NCBI GenBank assembly: GCA_907165065.1
Contig: OU015529.1
Coordinates: 12,406,554 to 12,470,553, forward strand
Reading direction: 5' to 3'
Source of the DNA: Caprimulgus europaeus
Lineage: Eukaryota > Chordata > Aves > Caprimulgiformes > Caprimulgidae
Length of the DNA: 64,000 bases
Shown: positions 26,381 through 36,180 of the stretch, one piece after another
Position numbering within the stretch: position 1 is the stretch's first letter
Layout: every line of letters starts with the position of its first letter
Notes under the pieces: model-generated
Seen by the model: only the letters and a program-made list of their open reading frames with translations
The model's database searches: none
What the model was told of the DNA's origin: nothing
Program-made: the position numbers and the translations under genes

Positions 26381-26929
26381 CTAAATGAGATCATACAGGA
26401 AGGCATCCAGGCAGGTTTTGAATGTCTCCAGAGACGGAGGCTCCACAACCTCCCTGGGCAGCCTGTTCCAGTGCTCTGTCATCCTTACTGTAAAGAAGTT
26501 TCTTCTCAAGTTTAAGTGGAACCTCTTATGTTCCAGCTTACACCCATTACCCCCTGTCCTATCATTGGTTGTCACCGAGAAGAGTCTGGCTCCATCCTCA
26601 TGACACTCATCTTTTATATATTTATAAACCTTAATGAGTTCACCCCTCAGTCTCCTCTTATCCAAGCTAAAGAGATCCAGCTCCTTCAGCCTTTCCTCAT
26701 AAGGGAGATGCTCCACTCCCTTAATCCACTCCATCTTGGTGGCTCTGCGCTGGACTCTCTCAAGCAGTTCCCTGTCCTTCTTGAACTGTGGGGCCCAGAA
26801 CTGGACACAATATTCCAGATGTGGCCTCACCAGGGCAGCATAGAGGGGGAGGAGAACCTCTTGACCTACTAACCACACCCCTTCTATTACAACCCAGGAT
26901 GCCATTGGCCTTCCTGGCCACAAGGGCAC
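26381..26929 (-). pseudogene. CR1 ORF2 C-terminal region, frameshifted from the RT part
   Basis: This 182-codon frame continues the CR1 ORF2 product after the RT palm. It contains [28 protein letters not shown], the [20 protein letters not shown] block and the closing [19 protein letters not shown] region. All are standard in the thumb and C-terminus of vertebrate CR1 ORF2. Only the portion from about 26,870 downwards is homologous in this frame. The first residues overlap the upstream frame. The frame change falls close to 26,855-26,868, where the family pattern S-R-x-R-E-V-x-x-P-L-Y is split between the two frames, so a single small indel explains it. The stop at 26,381 is the natural ORF2 end, followed by about 80 bp of 3' UTR. 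Confidence 0.92.
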
Positions 26930-27776
26930 AATGCTGGCTCATGGCCATCCTGCCGTTCACCAGGACTCCCAGATCCCTTTCTCCTACACTGCTCTCTAGT
27001 AGATCATCTCCCAACCTATACTGGAACCTGGGGTTGCTCCTGCCCAGGTGCAACACCCTACATTTGCCCTTAGTATATTTCATTAAATTTTTCCCTGCCC
27101 AACTCTCCAGCCTGTCGAGGTCTCTCTGGATGGCAGCACAGCCTTCTGGTGTGTCAGCCACTCCTCCCAGCTTTGTATCATCAGCAAACTTGCTGACAGT
27201 GCATTCAATTCCCTCATCGGGGTCATTGATGAATATGTTGAATAATACTGGTGCTAGTACCGACCCTTGAGGGACTCCACTAGACACAGGTCTCCAACTA
27301 GACTCTACCCCATTGACCACCACTTTCTGGCTTTTCCCCACCAGCCAGTTAACAGTCCATCTCACTACCTGCTCATCTAATCCACGCTTCCTCAATTTGA
27401 CAGCAAGGATGCTGTGGGAGACCGTGTCAAATGCCTTACTGAAATCAAGATGGGCCACATCCACTGTCTTGCCATCATCTATCCACCTGGTTATGTCTTC
27501 GTAACAGTCTAGAAGGTTGGTCAAGCACAGCTTCTCCTTGGTAAAGCCATGTTGACTGCCTCTGATGACCCTTTTATCCTTGATATGCCTAGAGATGCCA
27601 CCTAGGATGAGTTGTTCCATCACCTTCCCAGAGATGGAAGTGAGGCTGACTGGTCTGTAGTTACCCGGGTCCTCCTTCTTGCCCTTTTTGAAGACTGGAG
27701 TGACATTTGCTTTCCTCCAGTCCTCAGGCACCTTTCCCGTTTCCCACGACTTAGTAAAGATGATGGAAGTTGCCAA
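26760..27776 (-). pseudogene. CR1 ORF2 fragment: reverse transcriptase palm with FADD
   Basis: This 338-codon open frame of the truncated CR1 encodes reverse transcriptase, which in the intact element copies CR1 RNA at the nicked target site. Residues 16-45 hold the VPEDW...NYRPVSLTS block. Residues 110-119 hold [10 protein letters not shown] with the first catalytic Asp at 111. [15 protein letters not shown] lies around 166-180, and FADD, the catalytic Asp pair, at 197-200. The last roughly 40 residues are out of frame: homology passes to the frame at 26,381-26,929. The first Met at 27,776 is only the first ATG after the truncation point, not a real start. The RT core motifs look intact, but with no endonuclease and no ORF1 the copy cannot act alone. 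LINE identity is certain by family signature; expression is unknown. Confidence 0.93.
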
Positions 27777-30474
27777 ACAAATATTTGGAAGTAAATAGTA
27801 TCAAGGAATTTTTGGAGTCTGTAGAGACTCAGAGACCAGAGATTGTGGAATCTATTATATTAAAGGACTTTTCCAAACCTCTGGATACATTCAGAGTTGA
27901 GTTAAATCTGATTTTTGCAACTTAAGGTCTTCTCTGATTAGAAGTGATGGGACTTAAATGTGGTATGTTCAAAGTTTGGATTTTATGCAGCTGGAAAGAA
28001 AGGCTACCCAGGGTATCTCCTTCCCTAGATTCCCTCTCTCCTGCTGCTAATTGACATTACAGTAACCTTAGGTGGGACTTAGTTGTCTGAAAAAGTACAT
28101 TGTGTTATTTTAGATGTCCTAGAACATCCTATCTGCCTTCCAACCGCCAGGAGAACATATGTCTAACAAATGAGAAAATAGTACCTGGCAGCCCTATGCA
28201 TGTTCAGCACATCGACATTTGTGCAACTGACTTTAAACTCCTCTCTCATTGCTGTTGGAATTAAATCTTGTCCCATCCCCTGCCTGCAAAACCTACAGAT
28301 CCTGATAAAAGCACAATTCCCCATCCCCACAGCTGATGGTGTCAGTCAGTAAACAGCAAGCTATTACAAGGAAAGAAATCTTGTCCATTGACAGAGAGAA
28401 ATTACAAACACTAAACCAGTATGTCCTTTAAATAGATGCTCTGAGTAAAAACAGCAAAAAATGTCAAGACATACCCAAATCTGGGTAATCTGGATGTTAA
28501 CAATCACATCAGAGTTCAGTTCAGCTTATTCAAGGTTTTTGGCAGCCTTGCAAAATTTCAGCAGAATAGGAAAGCCTAGAGAAAACACCAAAGCATAAAG
28601 CATATTGTAGTGGGGCACATTTCAAAAAGAAGTAGATGAAGTTCCTGTATAGCTAAGGGAAAAAAAAATAATTGTCTTTGCAACAACAAAATATTATCAG
28701 AGGACAAACAATCATGCATTATATTTGTTGTCTTCCTTGCAAATCAAACTTATCTGTCTGTGTACTGTACTCCGTTCTGGTACTGATGCAAAAAATTTAA
28801 ATAGAAAAAAAAAATCTATAGGAAGTCCCGTCCACAAGAAAGCCATTTTTCAAGCTCCTTGTTATGAGAGACTTTGGGGAATATTGACTATTCTGCATAT
28901 GCTGTCTGCAAGCTCACTGAAGAACAAGTACTGGGGTCCTGATTAATATATGTTTTAGGCAGTACTAATAACCTTCCGCTGTAGAATTTACCTCTAAAAA
29001 ACACAGTATGTTATTTCTGTGTTAAACTAAAAAAAGTCTTTTTCTGTCTAAGCACCATTAAGTAGAGATGTGCCTAGTGATCTTGAATACGAGGACATTT
29101 GGCATCTAGTATCGATGGAGAACAAACCCCATCATCTGTCCATGGCTTGTAATTATCCCTTTTCAATGATTTTCCTGACTGCATGACTTAGTGAAAAATT
29201 ATCCACCTGCAGCTAAAAAAAGGCAATTTCCATTTCATCCTTCAGAGGTAAAATACTCCACAAGAGATCAGGCCTTTACCTCAGTTTAGGTACCTCTGCA
29301 TTAGCAAGGTCTGTGTGCTTTATACATCTGCTTCCTTTGCTGCATTTCAAAAAGCAGAAATATGAACAGTAATTGTACATATTCTGAGATAAACAACATC
29401 TAGCCTGAACATTACTGTTTATAAGATGGATTTCTGATTTAAAATTAAATGTAATATGAGGCTGACTAATTGAAACTCATGTGTTTCTAATAGTCATACT
29501 TTCCTACTTTGAGAAATCAACATAGGAGTCTTTTTTTCTTATCTCAAATCTAATTGAGACATTGTAAATAATTCCAGAGTTCATGCTATACACCTTAAGT
29601 AACACTTATTCAGTGTTCAGTCTTGGTAGCAGTTTGGGATCAGAAGATGGCTTCTGAAAAATAGGGTAGCTCACAGCAAAGCCATTAGCATAGGAAAAGT
29701 AACTCTAAGAAGTGCTTGACAGAGTGCAGATGACTTATCTATTTGGAAGATGCAAGATGTATAGCGACTGACTTGCTGGGACCCAAGGAGAAACGTGATA
29801 AGTGAACACCAAATACCCAGAGATGCTACAAGTGCTGAGTGATAGCAACATTTCAGCATAATCCTTCTCACGAATGGTGTCATATCCTCTGATATATACT
29901 GAGCTGGTGTCTGGCTTTGCTCTATAGCACAGAAAATATGCAGACAATAAGAGAAAATATTAGTGTGTGTGTATGCATGTGTGAGACAGGGTGAGGAAGA
30001 GACGGAATACAAACCAGTGACCTTTAATGGATGAAGTCAGAAGCAATCAACTTCACATCATAAGATCAACTGAATGTTAGAAGCTTTTCAGAGTAGCAAC
30101 ACTGTTGGAACTTCCCCTTTAGCTCAAAGTTCTGAGCTTCATAAGTAGGATGATTTCAGCATTTAACCAATATATCTTCAAAGTTCCTGTGAATCATGAC
30201 ATGAAACACAATGAAAAAGTTCCTAGACAATGATGGCTTCGTTATCGCTACAACTTGGAGACCTTGCCCTCCCATCTTTGAGGGAACAAACTACCTATGG
30301 ACCACATTTAGTTACCTTGTATTATTACTAGTTTTGAGTAAAAATAAAGTGTTTCTTGTTTCTTATACACAGCGGGAGCCTGTACATGTATGAATGTTTG
30401 TCCAGTTCTCTTTGTTCCATTTTAGTTTCTTCCTCTCCTAGGATCTGACGTTCTTGTATTTTCAATGTTTCCAA

Positions 30475-30502
30475 GATATTTTTTCTATGATATTTTTTCT
30501 AT
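30475..30502 (+). repeat. Perfect 14-bp tandem duplication
   Basis: GATATTTTTTCTAT occurs twice back to back (30,475-30,488 and 30,489-30,502) without mismatch, in a T-rich tract. This is a recent slippage or duplication event. Confidence 0.9.
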
Positions 30503-31065
30503 TGTTTTTAGACTTTTTCTTTTTCTACCCCGCCCTGTAGAAGTTGTTGAATAAACCATTTTAAATTTTGGAGTAGGCAATACCAAAGCAGGACAAAATG
30601 TTATTGACAACTTTTCTCACTCTGGATTTTGCAGGACTAAATATGCCTCTCTACTCCTCTCTCATCAGAACCACCCTTAATTCTGGAAAAACTGCCCCTG
30701 TGGGACCAACTGGGTACTAGTGAAGTACTTTTCTAATATAAAAGTGTTCTGTATGGAAATGGAGATCTGATTTAGCTGCTATATTTCACAGGAAGTCTTG
30801 ATTGCATAGAACCTTTCTGTGCTTCATTTCTGAGTCAGAAGCAGTCCTTCAGCTTCACAACACAATAACATGCAATTTAGTTGGCATAGTCTAATCCAAT
30901 CCACTGCAAGCACTTTTACAAAGTTATTGTAGTACTACCTAAAAGTTCGAAACTTCTGCTTTCTGTAAAACCTCAAAGCTTTAGCAGTTGTAACAGGAGT
31001 GGATTAATAGTATGCTGAAGTGAAGTGAAATTCTGGTGCCTTTTGAGTTTATTTACAATCTGAAT

Positions 31066-31112
31066 TTTAGAGTCATAGAAATTGCCACTTGGACTGAAGG
31101 GAGCTATGATGC
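31066..31112 (-). mobile_element. Possible tiny old CR1/L3 3' end
   Basis: The plus strand reads TTTAGAGTCATAGAAATTGC followed by a GGACTGAAGGGAGCT stretch. This resembles the reverse complement of old CR1/L3 3' ends (tcatagaa..., ggactggaagggacct). Only about 45 bp can be aligned by eye and no coding homology follows, so chance similarity is a real alternative. Confidence 0.25.
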
Positions 31113-32299
31113 AAGTTTAAAAAAAAGGAAGAAAAGAAAAAAGAATGATTGAGGTATGATGTACCACAGGTCAGACTGACATATCCTATTGTGGTTGTCA
31201 GTTCATTAGATCATTTGCAGTTAGAGGAACCTGGGAGCCATATCAATGTCTGTTGAATATTTAAGCAATCCCAGCAGCACTTTTAGCTCTCTTGCTACTC
31301 TCTTGTGTTTGCCTCAATTGCTGCTTACAATTATTACTAACAATTGCTCTATGGAGGGAAGATGAATCTGTGCAAAAAGAGGTTGGAGAGCTGACAACAG
31401 AGCTAATGGGCAGAAAATCTTGCTGGGTTGTATATGATGGTGTTGTGATCCTGTACACCAGTTAATTCTTGGCTGGATTTTTGGCAGGGCTGCATTTTCT
31501 CTCATCACCATCACTTTTGGTGATGCTAGAAAGCTTCTTTTTTCCATTGTTCAAGATATTTGTCTGTGACTGAAGCTGGAGCTCAATGGACAGATTCAGG
31601 GAGAAACAAATGGCTTCTCCCTGTGTTAGTATCTGTTCAGTATCTTCTGTGGGGCATAAAAACCCTAGGTATCTAGAAGGCTTTTTCTCCTTGCTTGGGC
31701 TACAGATTCAAGACTGTTAAACACCTTTGAGTTAAAGACATCCTGTGAGTTTTACAAGACCAAGGTCCTCAGCTCTCAATATACCTTGTTTATCTGTATT
31801 TTTGAACACAAGAATGCTTTTGATTTCAATGACTTCTGTCCAAACTGGAATGAATCCTGAATATACATCTTTCCTTATAGGATGTGCATGACATGCTGGT
31901 TTCTGTGGGAAGGAAGTTCACACATGGAGATCAGAAAGGATCCAGAATTATCTTCCATTAGCTCCCCTGAGTGGAGCTTTAGGGGGCTACACTCTCAATG
32001 TGTGCCCAAGTTTACATTTTTATTTAGACATAGCTCTGATTTCTCAAAATTAATCCTTGGGAACTTTTGTCAGAAACCTACTTTTCATAATTCTATTTGT
32101 TTTAAACAGAATAACAGTTATGGTTACATGCACCACAGCTTTATCATGCAATGGCTGTATCTGTAATCTACAAAGACCTCAGTCTTCCATAAGCTATAAA
32201 GACCTCAAAATTTAGCACTATTTACATTATACATCCTGCTCATCCTCCATGTTAGAGCTGGACTACTCGCTCCAGAAATTAACTAAATACTTTGTGCAA

Positions 32300-33000
32300 T
32301 ACCAAGCAGCTTCTGGCCAGAATGTGTTCCTATTTAACCCTCGGGTCATAAAGTGCCTATTAAAAGGATGTTAAAGCCAAAGAAAATCTATCCAAAGCCT
32401 CAAATAGGCACTGGATAAGGCCCACACTAGAGAATATGCTATATAAGCATGCTTATAAATCATTAAAATTAAGATAGGATCTATCATTAATAAGCAAAGT
32501 TCAAGGACAGCCTTTATCTTGTTAAATTATCCAAATTTTGCTGTCCATTAGAATACAATTAAGAATGGCTGCAGGGTTTTTTCACCCTTCTTGGTAACGA
32601 CAAATTATGCAGAATAAAAAGCCTTAGCAACTGTTCTAAGATGCCGTAATAATGCTGGAATTATTCTTTGGGGGAGGTTGTTGTATTAAGCAGCAAGTAA
32701 TTAATGGTAAATTGCACTGGAAATTCTTGGGAAAAAAGACAAATTACATACAGTCTTGTACTCATAGCCAGCAAGTCCCATGTAATTAACAATATTAAGA
32801 TAAATATGAGAGGAATTAGTAATGATGAGATTAACTTCACATCATGGTGCAAACAGATGTATTTCATCTATGCATGTGGTAGGAATTGAGAGTTAGTTGT
32901 AATTGCTAAAAATATCTGACATTATTGCTTCATGGAAATTCACTGCAGAACTATTGATTATTATGCAATCCCTGACATTTGTATTGTGACTTGTGTCCCC
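32300..33000. promoter_or_regulatory. Candidate conserved non-coding element (enhancer-like texture)
   Basis: The stretch is free of recognisable repeats and microsatellites and carries many homeodomain-type cores (AAGTAATTAATGG at 32,695, CATGTAATTAACAATATTAA at 32,779, GATTATTATGC at 32,956). It also has Oct/Sox-like AT words and ATAAAAAGCC-type words. Such composition is usual in deeply conserved enhancers near developmental genes in gene deserts. Conservation cannot be seen from one sequence, so this is only a pointer for comparison. Confidence 0.27.
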
Positions 33001-34294
33001 ACAGATCTCAAGTCACAAGATCTGTTTTGTTGGGTGGATTGAGGGATATTTTGTGGAAGCTGCAACTGCTTGAGAATATGAAACACTCTAGATACATTGG
33101 TCAGACTCCCAGGAAGCATCAAACTGCAGTGACCAGGTAATACATTATAAAGTACTATCAGAGAAGAGGACTGACCCACTTAGCACTGTATTCAGCCCCG
33201 GTTCATGACTTAACTCACCACTAAAAAACAAGAATAAGGAGGGAATTTTCAGAAAAGAAAAGGCAGCACATAACAACAGAAGGCAACTACTTCAAATGGG
33301 AAGTGAAGAAGGGCAGTGTACCCAGATGAAATTTCAAAGGCAAGAGATGGAAGCAGCAGAACAATTTCCTCATTTGAATTTGTCTTTAATAGTGGAAGTA
33401 CTTGCTCTAGTGCATTTGTTCTGTTCATCTGGGATCTATTAGACATAGGAGGAATTCTGCAGATTATTCTTGAATTCAGAAAACCCATTCTCAATTTCTA
33501 GGTCAGGTTTTTTGTGCCTCATTTTTCCTACCTATACCAACTAATAGCTTGATATCCATTCTCAGGCACTTCAAAGTACCTTGACAATATGGACTGAGGG
33601 CCATAGTTTTATTCTTCTTTCCAGGTAGAATCATGTCTGCTAATATCAGCTGAAGGGCTATTGCCCCAAGGGAAAGTCCATGTCTCTCAAATCACTAAGA
33701 CTATTTCTTCTGTGACCTTCCTGGTCTCTGATTTTCCTGCCTCCCTAAGGATCTGCTTTGAATCCTGTTTAATTCTGGGATCTGACCAACTATTACAGTA
33801 GACTTGACTTGTGTCTACCTTGAAGCAGGCCCTTCATGTAGTGGCTTTTAATTTGGAAATGAACAGGACATCACTTTGATGTCAACTGAGAGCACTTTGC
33901 TTGGTAAAACCATCACCAGGAAGAAAGAGAATTATGTCTACTTTAACACAAAGGCATAGGTGGAGTGCTTGGTGGCAGAGCTATGAGAGGAAGTAGAAAG
34001 GTTAAGGGACATCAGGGAGGCTGAACAGTTTTGCCACCAGGATGAAAGAGGTGACCTAAGAGACTGAGGCAAATCAAAACAGGTCCCTGCTCGAGGAGGC
34101 AGGTGAATTCCCTCCAGGCTTCCCTTACCTACCCAGCTGCCCTTACACAACAGGTATGGGGCTCTGGAAATTGAGGGTCTGACAAATGAAGATTAAAATA
34201 TAGACGAGGGACCATCCAGGGGGGTGCCTAAGGTGAGGCTGTCTGCCCCCATGCATTCTGACTGCCTCTGTTGAGAAAAAAAAGTGGGGTAATT

Positions 34295-34771
34295 GTTATA
34301 GGTGGTTCCCTTCTGAGGGGAATAGAAGGGCCAATATGCTGATTGAACCCAACCCACGGGGAAGTCTGCTGCCTCCCTGGGGCCTGGGTAAGAGATGTCA
34401 CTAGGAAACTCCCTGGACTGGTGCGGCCCTTTGATTATTATCCACCATTGGTCATGCAGGTTGGAACTGATGAGGTAGCAGAGAGAAGTCCAAAAGCAAT
34501 CAAAAGGGACTTCAGGGCATTGGGGCAATTTGTTGAAGGATCGAGAGCACAGGTAATGCTTTCCTCAATCCCTTTAGTGGCAGGAGAGAATAATGAAAGG
34601 AACAGGAAAACACACCTGATTAACACATGGCTCAGAGGCTGGTGCCATAAGCAGAATTTTGGTTTCTTTGATCATGGAGAGGTTTACACAGCACCAGGTC
34701 TGAGGACAACAGATGGATTTCAGCTGTCTCAAAAGGGGAAAAGGATTCTTGCTCTTGAGCTGGTGGGGCTC
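34295..34771 (+). pseudogene. CR1 ORF1 SGNH-type esterase domain, decayed
   Basis: In CR1 elements ORF1 carries an SGNH (GDSL-like) esterase domain of uncertain role, possibly acting on lipids during retrotransposition. Here the order is VIGGSLLRG (block I, nucleophile Ser codon at 34,307-34,309; the family has GDS, here GGS), then CCLPGAWVRDVT, then LVMQVGTDEVAERSPKAI, then SSIPLVAGENNERNRKT, then INTWLRGWC, then DGFQLSQKGKRIL (block V). In block V the family has His in DGxHLS. Here the codon at 34,721-34,723 reads Gln, so the catalytic Asp-His pair is broken. The frame is open from block I to the RT junction, and the ATG at 34,343 lies inside the domain. A functional enzyme is unlikely. Confidence 0.85.
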
Positions 34772-35092
34772 AAGGCCTTTGACACTGTCTCCCACAGTGT
34801 TCTCCTAGAGAAGCTGGCGGCTCAAGGCTTAGACAGGTGTACTCTTCGCTGGGTAAAAAACTGGCTGCATGGCCAAACCCAGAGAGTTGTGGTGAACGGA
34901 GCTAAATCCACTTGGCAGCCAGTCACAAGTGGTGTTCTCCAGAGCTTAGTTTTGGGGCCAGGTCTGTTTAATATCTTTATCAATGATCTGGATGAGGAGA
35001 TTGGGTGCACCCTCACTAAGTTGCAGGTGACACCAAGCTGGGCGGGAGTGTTGATCTGCTTGAGGGTAGGAAGGCTATGCAAAGGGATCTAG
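34769..35092 (+). pseudogene. CR1 ORF2 reverse transcriptase middle part, in frame with ORF1 esterase
   Basis: The open frame starting at 34,343 (249 codons) crosses from the esterase into reverse transcriptase at codon 143-144. Visible RT blocks are [30 protein letters not shown] and the [17 protein letters not shown] block. The first catalytic Asp (family LDFSKAFDT) is lost at the junction. The second active-site motif is also gone. At 35,020-35,033, where FADDTKLGG should lie, a one-base loss shifts the frame and one Asp codon reads Gly. This RT could not work. The chimeric frame looks like a deletion product rather than a domesticated gene, but the in-frame join is worth a check. Confidence 0.88.
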
Positions 35093-35109
35093 ACAGAGTG
35101 GATTGATGG

Positions 35110-35828
35110 GCTGAGGCCAATTGTATGAGGTTTAACAAGGCCAAGTACCAGGTCCTGCACTTCAGTCACAAAACCCCATGCACCACTAGAGGCTTGGGGA
35201 AGAGTGGCTGGAGAGCTGCCCGGCAGAAAAGGACCTGAGGGTGCTGGTTGACAGCTGTCTGAACATGAGCCAGCACTGTGCCCAGCTGGCCAAGAAGACC
35301 AACAACATCCTGGCCTGTATCAGAAACAGTGTGGCCAGCAGGAGTAGGGAAGTGATCGTGCCCCTGTACTCGGCACTGGTGAGGCCACACCTCCAGTACT
35401 GTGTTCAGTTTTAGGCCTCTCACTACAAGAAAGATGTTGAGTTGCTGGAGCATGTGCAAAGATGGGCAATGAAGCTGGTGAAGGACCTAGAGAAAAAGTC
35501 TTATGAGGAGCGGCTGAGGGAACTGGGGTTGTTCAGCCTGCAGAAAAGGAGGCTGAGGGGAGACCTTATTGCTCTCTACAACTACTTGAAAGGAGGTTGT
35601 AGGGAGGTGGGTGTTGGTCTCTTCTCCCAAATAACAAGTGATAGGACAAAAGGGAATGGTCTTAAGTTACACCAGGGGAGGTTTAGGTTGGATATTAGGA
35701 AAAAATTCTTCACTGAAAGGGTTATCAAGTATTGGAACAGGCTGCCCAGGGAAGTGGTGGAGTCACCGTCGCTGGAGGTATTTAAAGGACATGTAGATGT
35801 GGTACTTGGGGACATGCTTCAGAGGTGA
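35110..35828 (+). pseudogene. CR1 ORF2 C-terminal region
   Basis: After the damaged FADD site the ORF2 C-terminus continues, first with breaks ([35 protein letters not shown]) and then as one open frame at 35,442-35,828 of 128 codons. That frame holds [46 protein letters not shown] and [19 protein letters not shown]. This is the usual end of CR1 ORF2, and the stop at 35,826-35,828 is the natural one. About 70 bp of 3' UTR follow, including the GACTAGATGAT block common to CR1 3' ends. Confidence 0.9.
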
Positions 35829-35984
35829 AATTGGCAGTGCTGGGTTTACGATTAGACTAGATGATTGTAATGGTCTTTTCCAACCGAACTGTTCTATGAT
35901 ATCCTGTCTCATTTAACCTCACTGGCACGTACAGAGGAGCAATCACCAGAGCTTCTGAGTTAATTAATCAAAGCAATCAGAAAT

Positions 35985-36180
35985 GCAGATTCTTAATGGC
36001 TTCAGGTGCCTTTCACTTTTCCTATAGGTCCTGGTTTGAATCCAGCTCAAGTCAGTAGGGATGGAGGGACGCAAGTGACTTCTGCCTGCTTTGTTCAGTT
36101 GTGGCAAGAACTGGTGACCTCAGTTGAGCCTCAATTTCATTAGGCATCTACAGAGTGATAATTAGCCATCTCTGTGGGCA
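35985..36180 (+). mobile_element. Possible tRNA-SINE remnant with B-box-like site
   Basis: GGTTTGAATCC at 36,033-36,043 differs by one base from the polymerase III B-box GGTTCGAATCC. A TGGCTTCAGGTG at 35,997 is a poor A-box candidate, and the spacing is short for a tRNA. Further on, 'gtgacctcagttgagcctca' and 'atttcattaggcatct' resemble the MIR gtgacc...gcctcagtttc pattern. Each element alone could be chance. Confidence 0.3.

Larger units (their letters stand above)
26301..27785 (-). mobile_element. CR1 LINE, 5'-truncated, RT part of ORF2 plus 3' UTR
   Basis: This is a non-LTR retrotransposon of the CR1 clade, read on the minus strand. It starts inside the reverse transcriptase, just before a [17 protein letters not shown] block, and runs through the ORF2 C-terminus into a short 3' UTR. 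The UTR ends at 26,301 in two CACAGAAT units, which read ATTCTGTG on the element strand, the terminal repeat typical of CR1. There is no poly-A tail. A full-length CR1 is about 4.5 kb, so ORF1, the endonuclease and the RT N-terminus are absent, as expected for 5' truncation during target-primed reverse transcription. The coding part is interrupted by only one obvious frameshift, so this is the youngest-looking CR1 in the window. It lies in opposite orientation to the CR1 at 33,945-35,900. Subfamily not assigned. Confidence 0.96.
27786..33944. other. Unique DNA between the two opposed CR1 copies
   Basis: About 6 kb without a recognisable gene. It contains the 14-bp duplication near 30,475, a possible tiny CR1 end near 31,066 and the candidate conserved element at 32,300-33,000. 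Frames such as 29,671-30,012 (minus, 113 codons) are unsupported. Confidence 0.5.
33945..35900 (+). mobile_element. CR1 LINE with internal deletion joining ORF1 esterase to ORF2 RT
   Basis: This plus-strand CR1 copy begins within ORF1. A charged coiled-coil-like stretch (VERLRDIREAEQ at about 33,995-34,030) comes first, then the SGNH-hydrolase domain, which is known from the ORF1 of CR1 elements. At about 34,769 the sequence jumps directly into the middle of the ORF2 reverse transcriptase ([21 protein letters not shown]). It then follows normal CR1 order through the RT C-terminus to a 3' UTR ending at 35,900 in GTTCTATGAT. The end of ORF1, the whole endonuclease and the RT fingers, roughly 2 kb, are missing. 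The 5' edge is approximate because similarity fades upstream of 33,955. Several stops and frameshifts show it is old and inactive. Confidence 0.93.

Noticed and set aside
26788-27270. 160-codon plus-strand frame antisense to the CR1
   Set aside because: It is the shadow of the CR1 reverse transcriptase coding strand.
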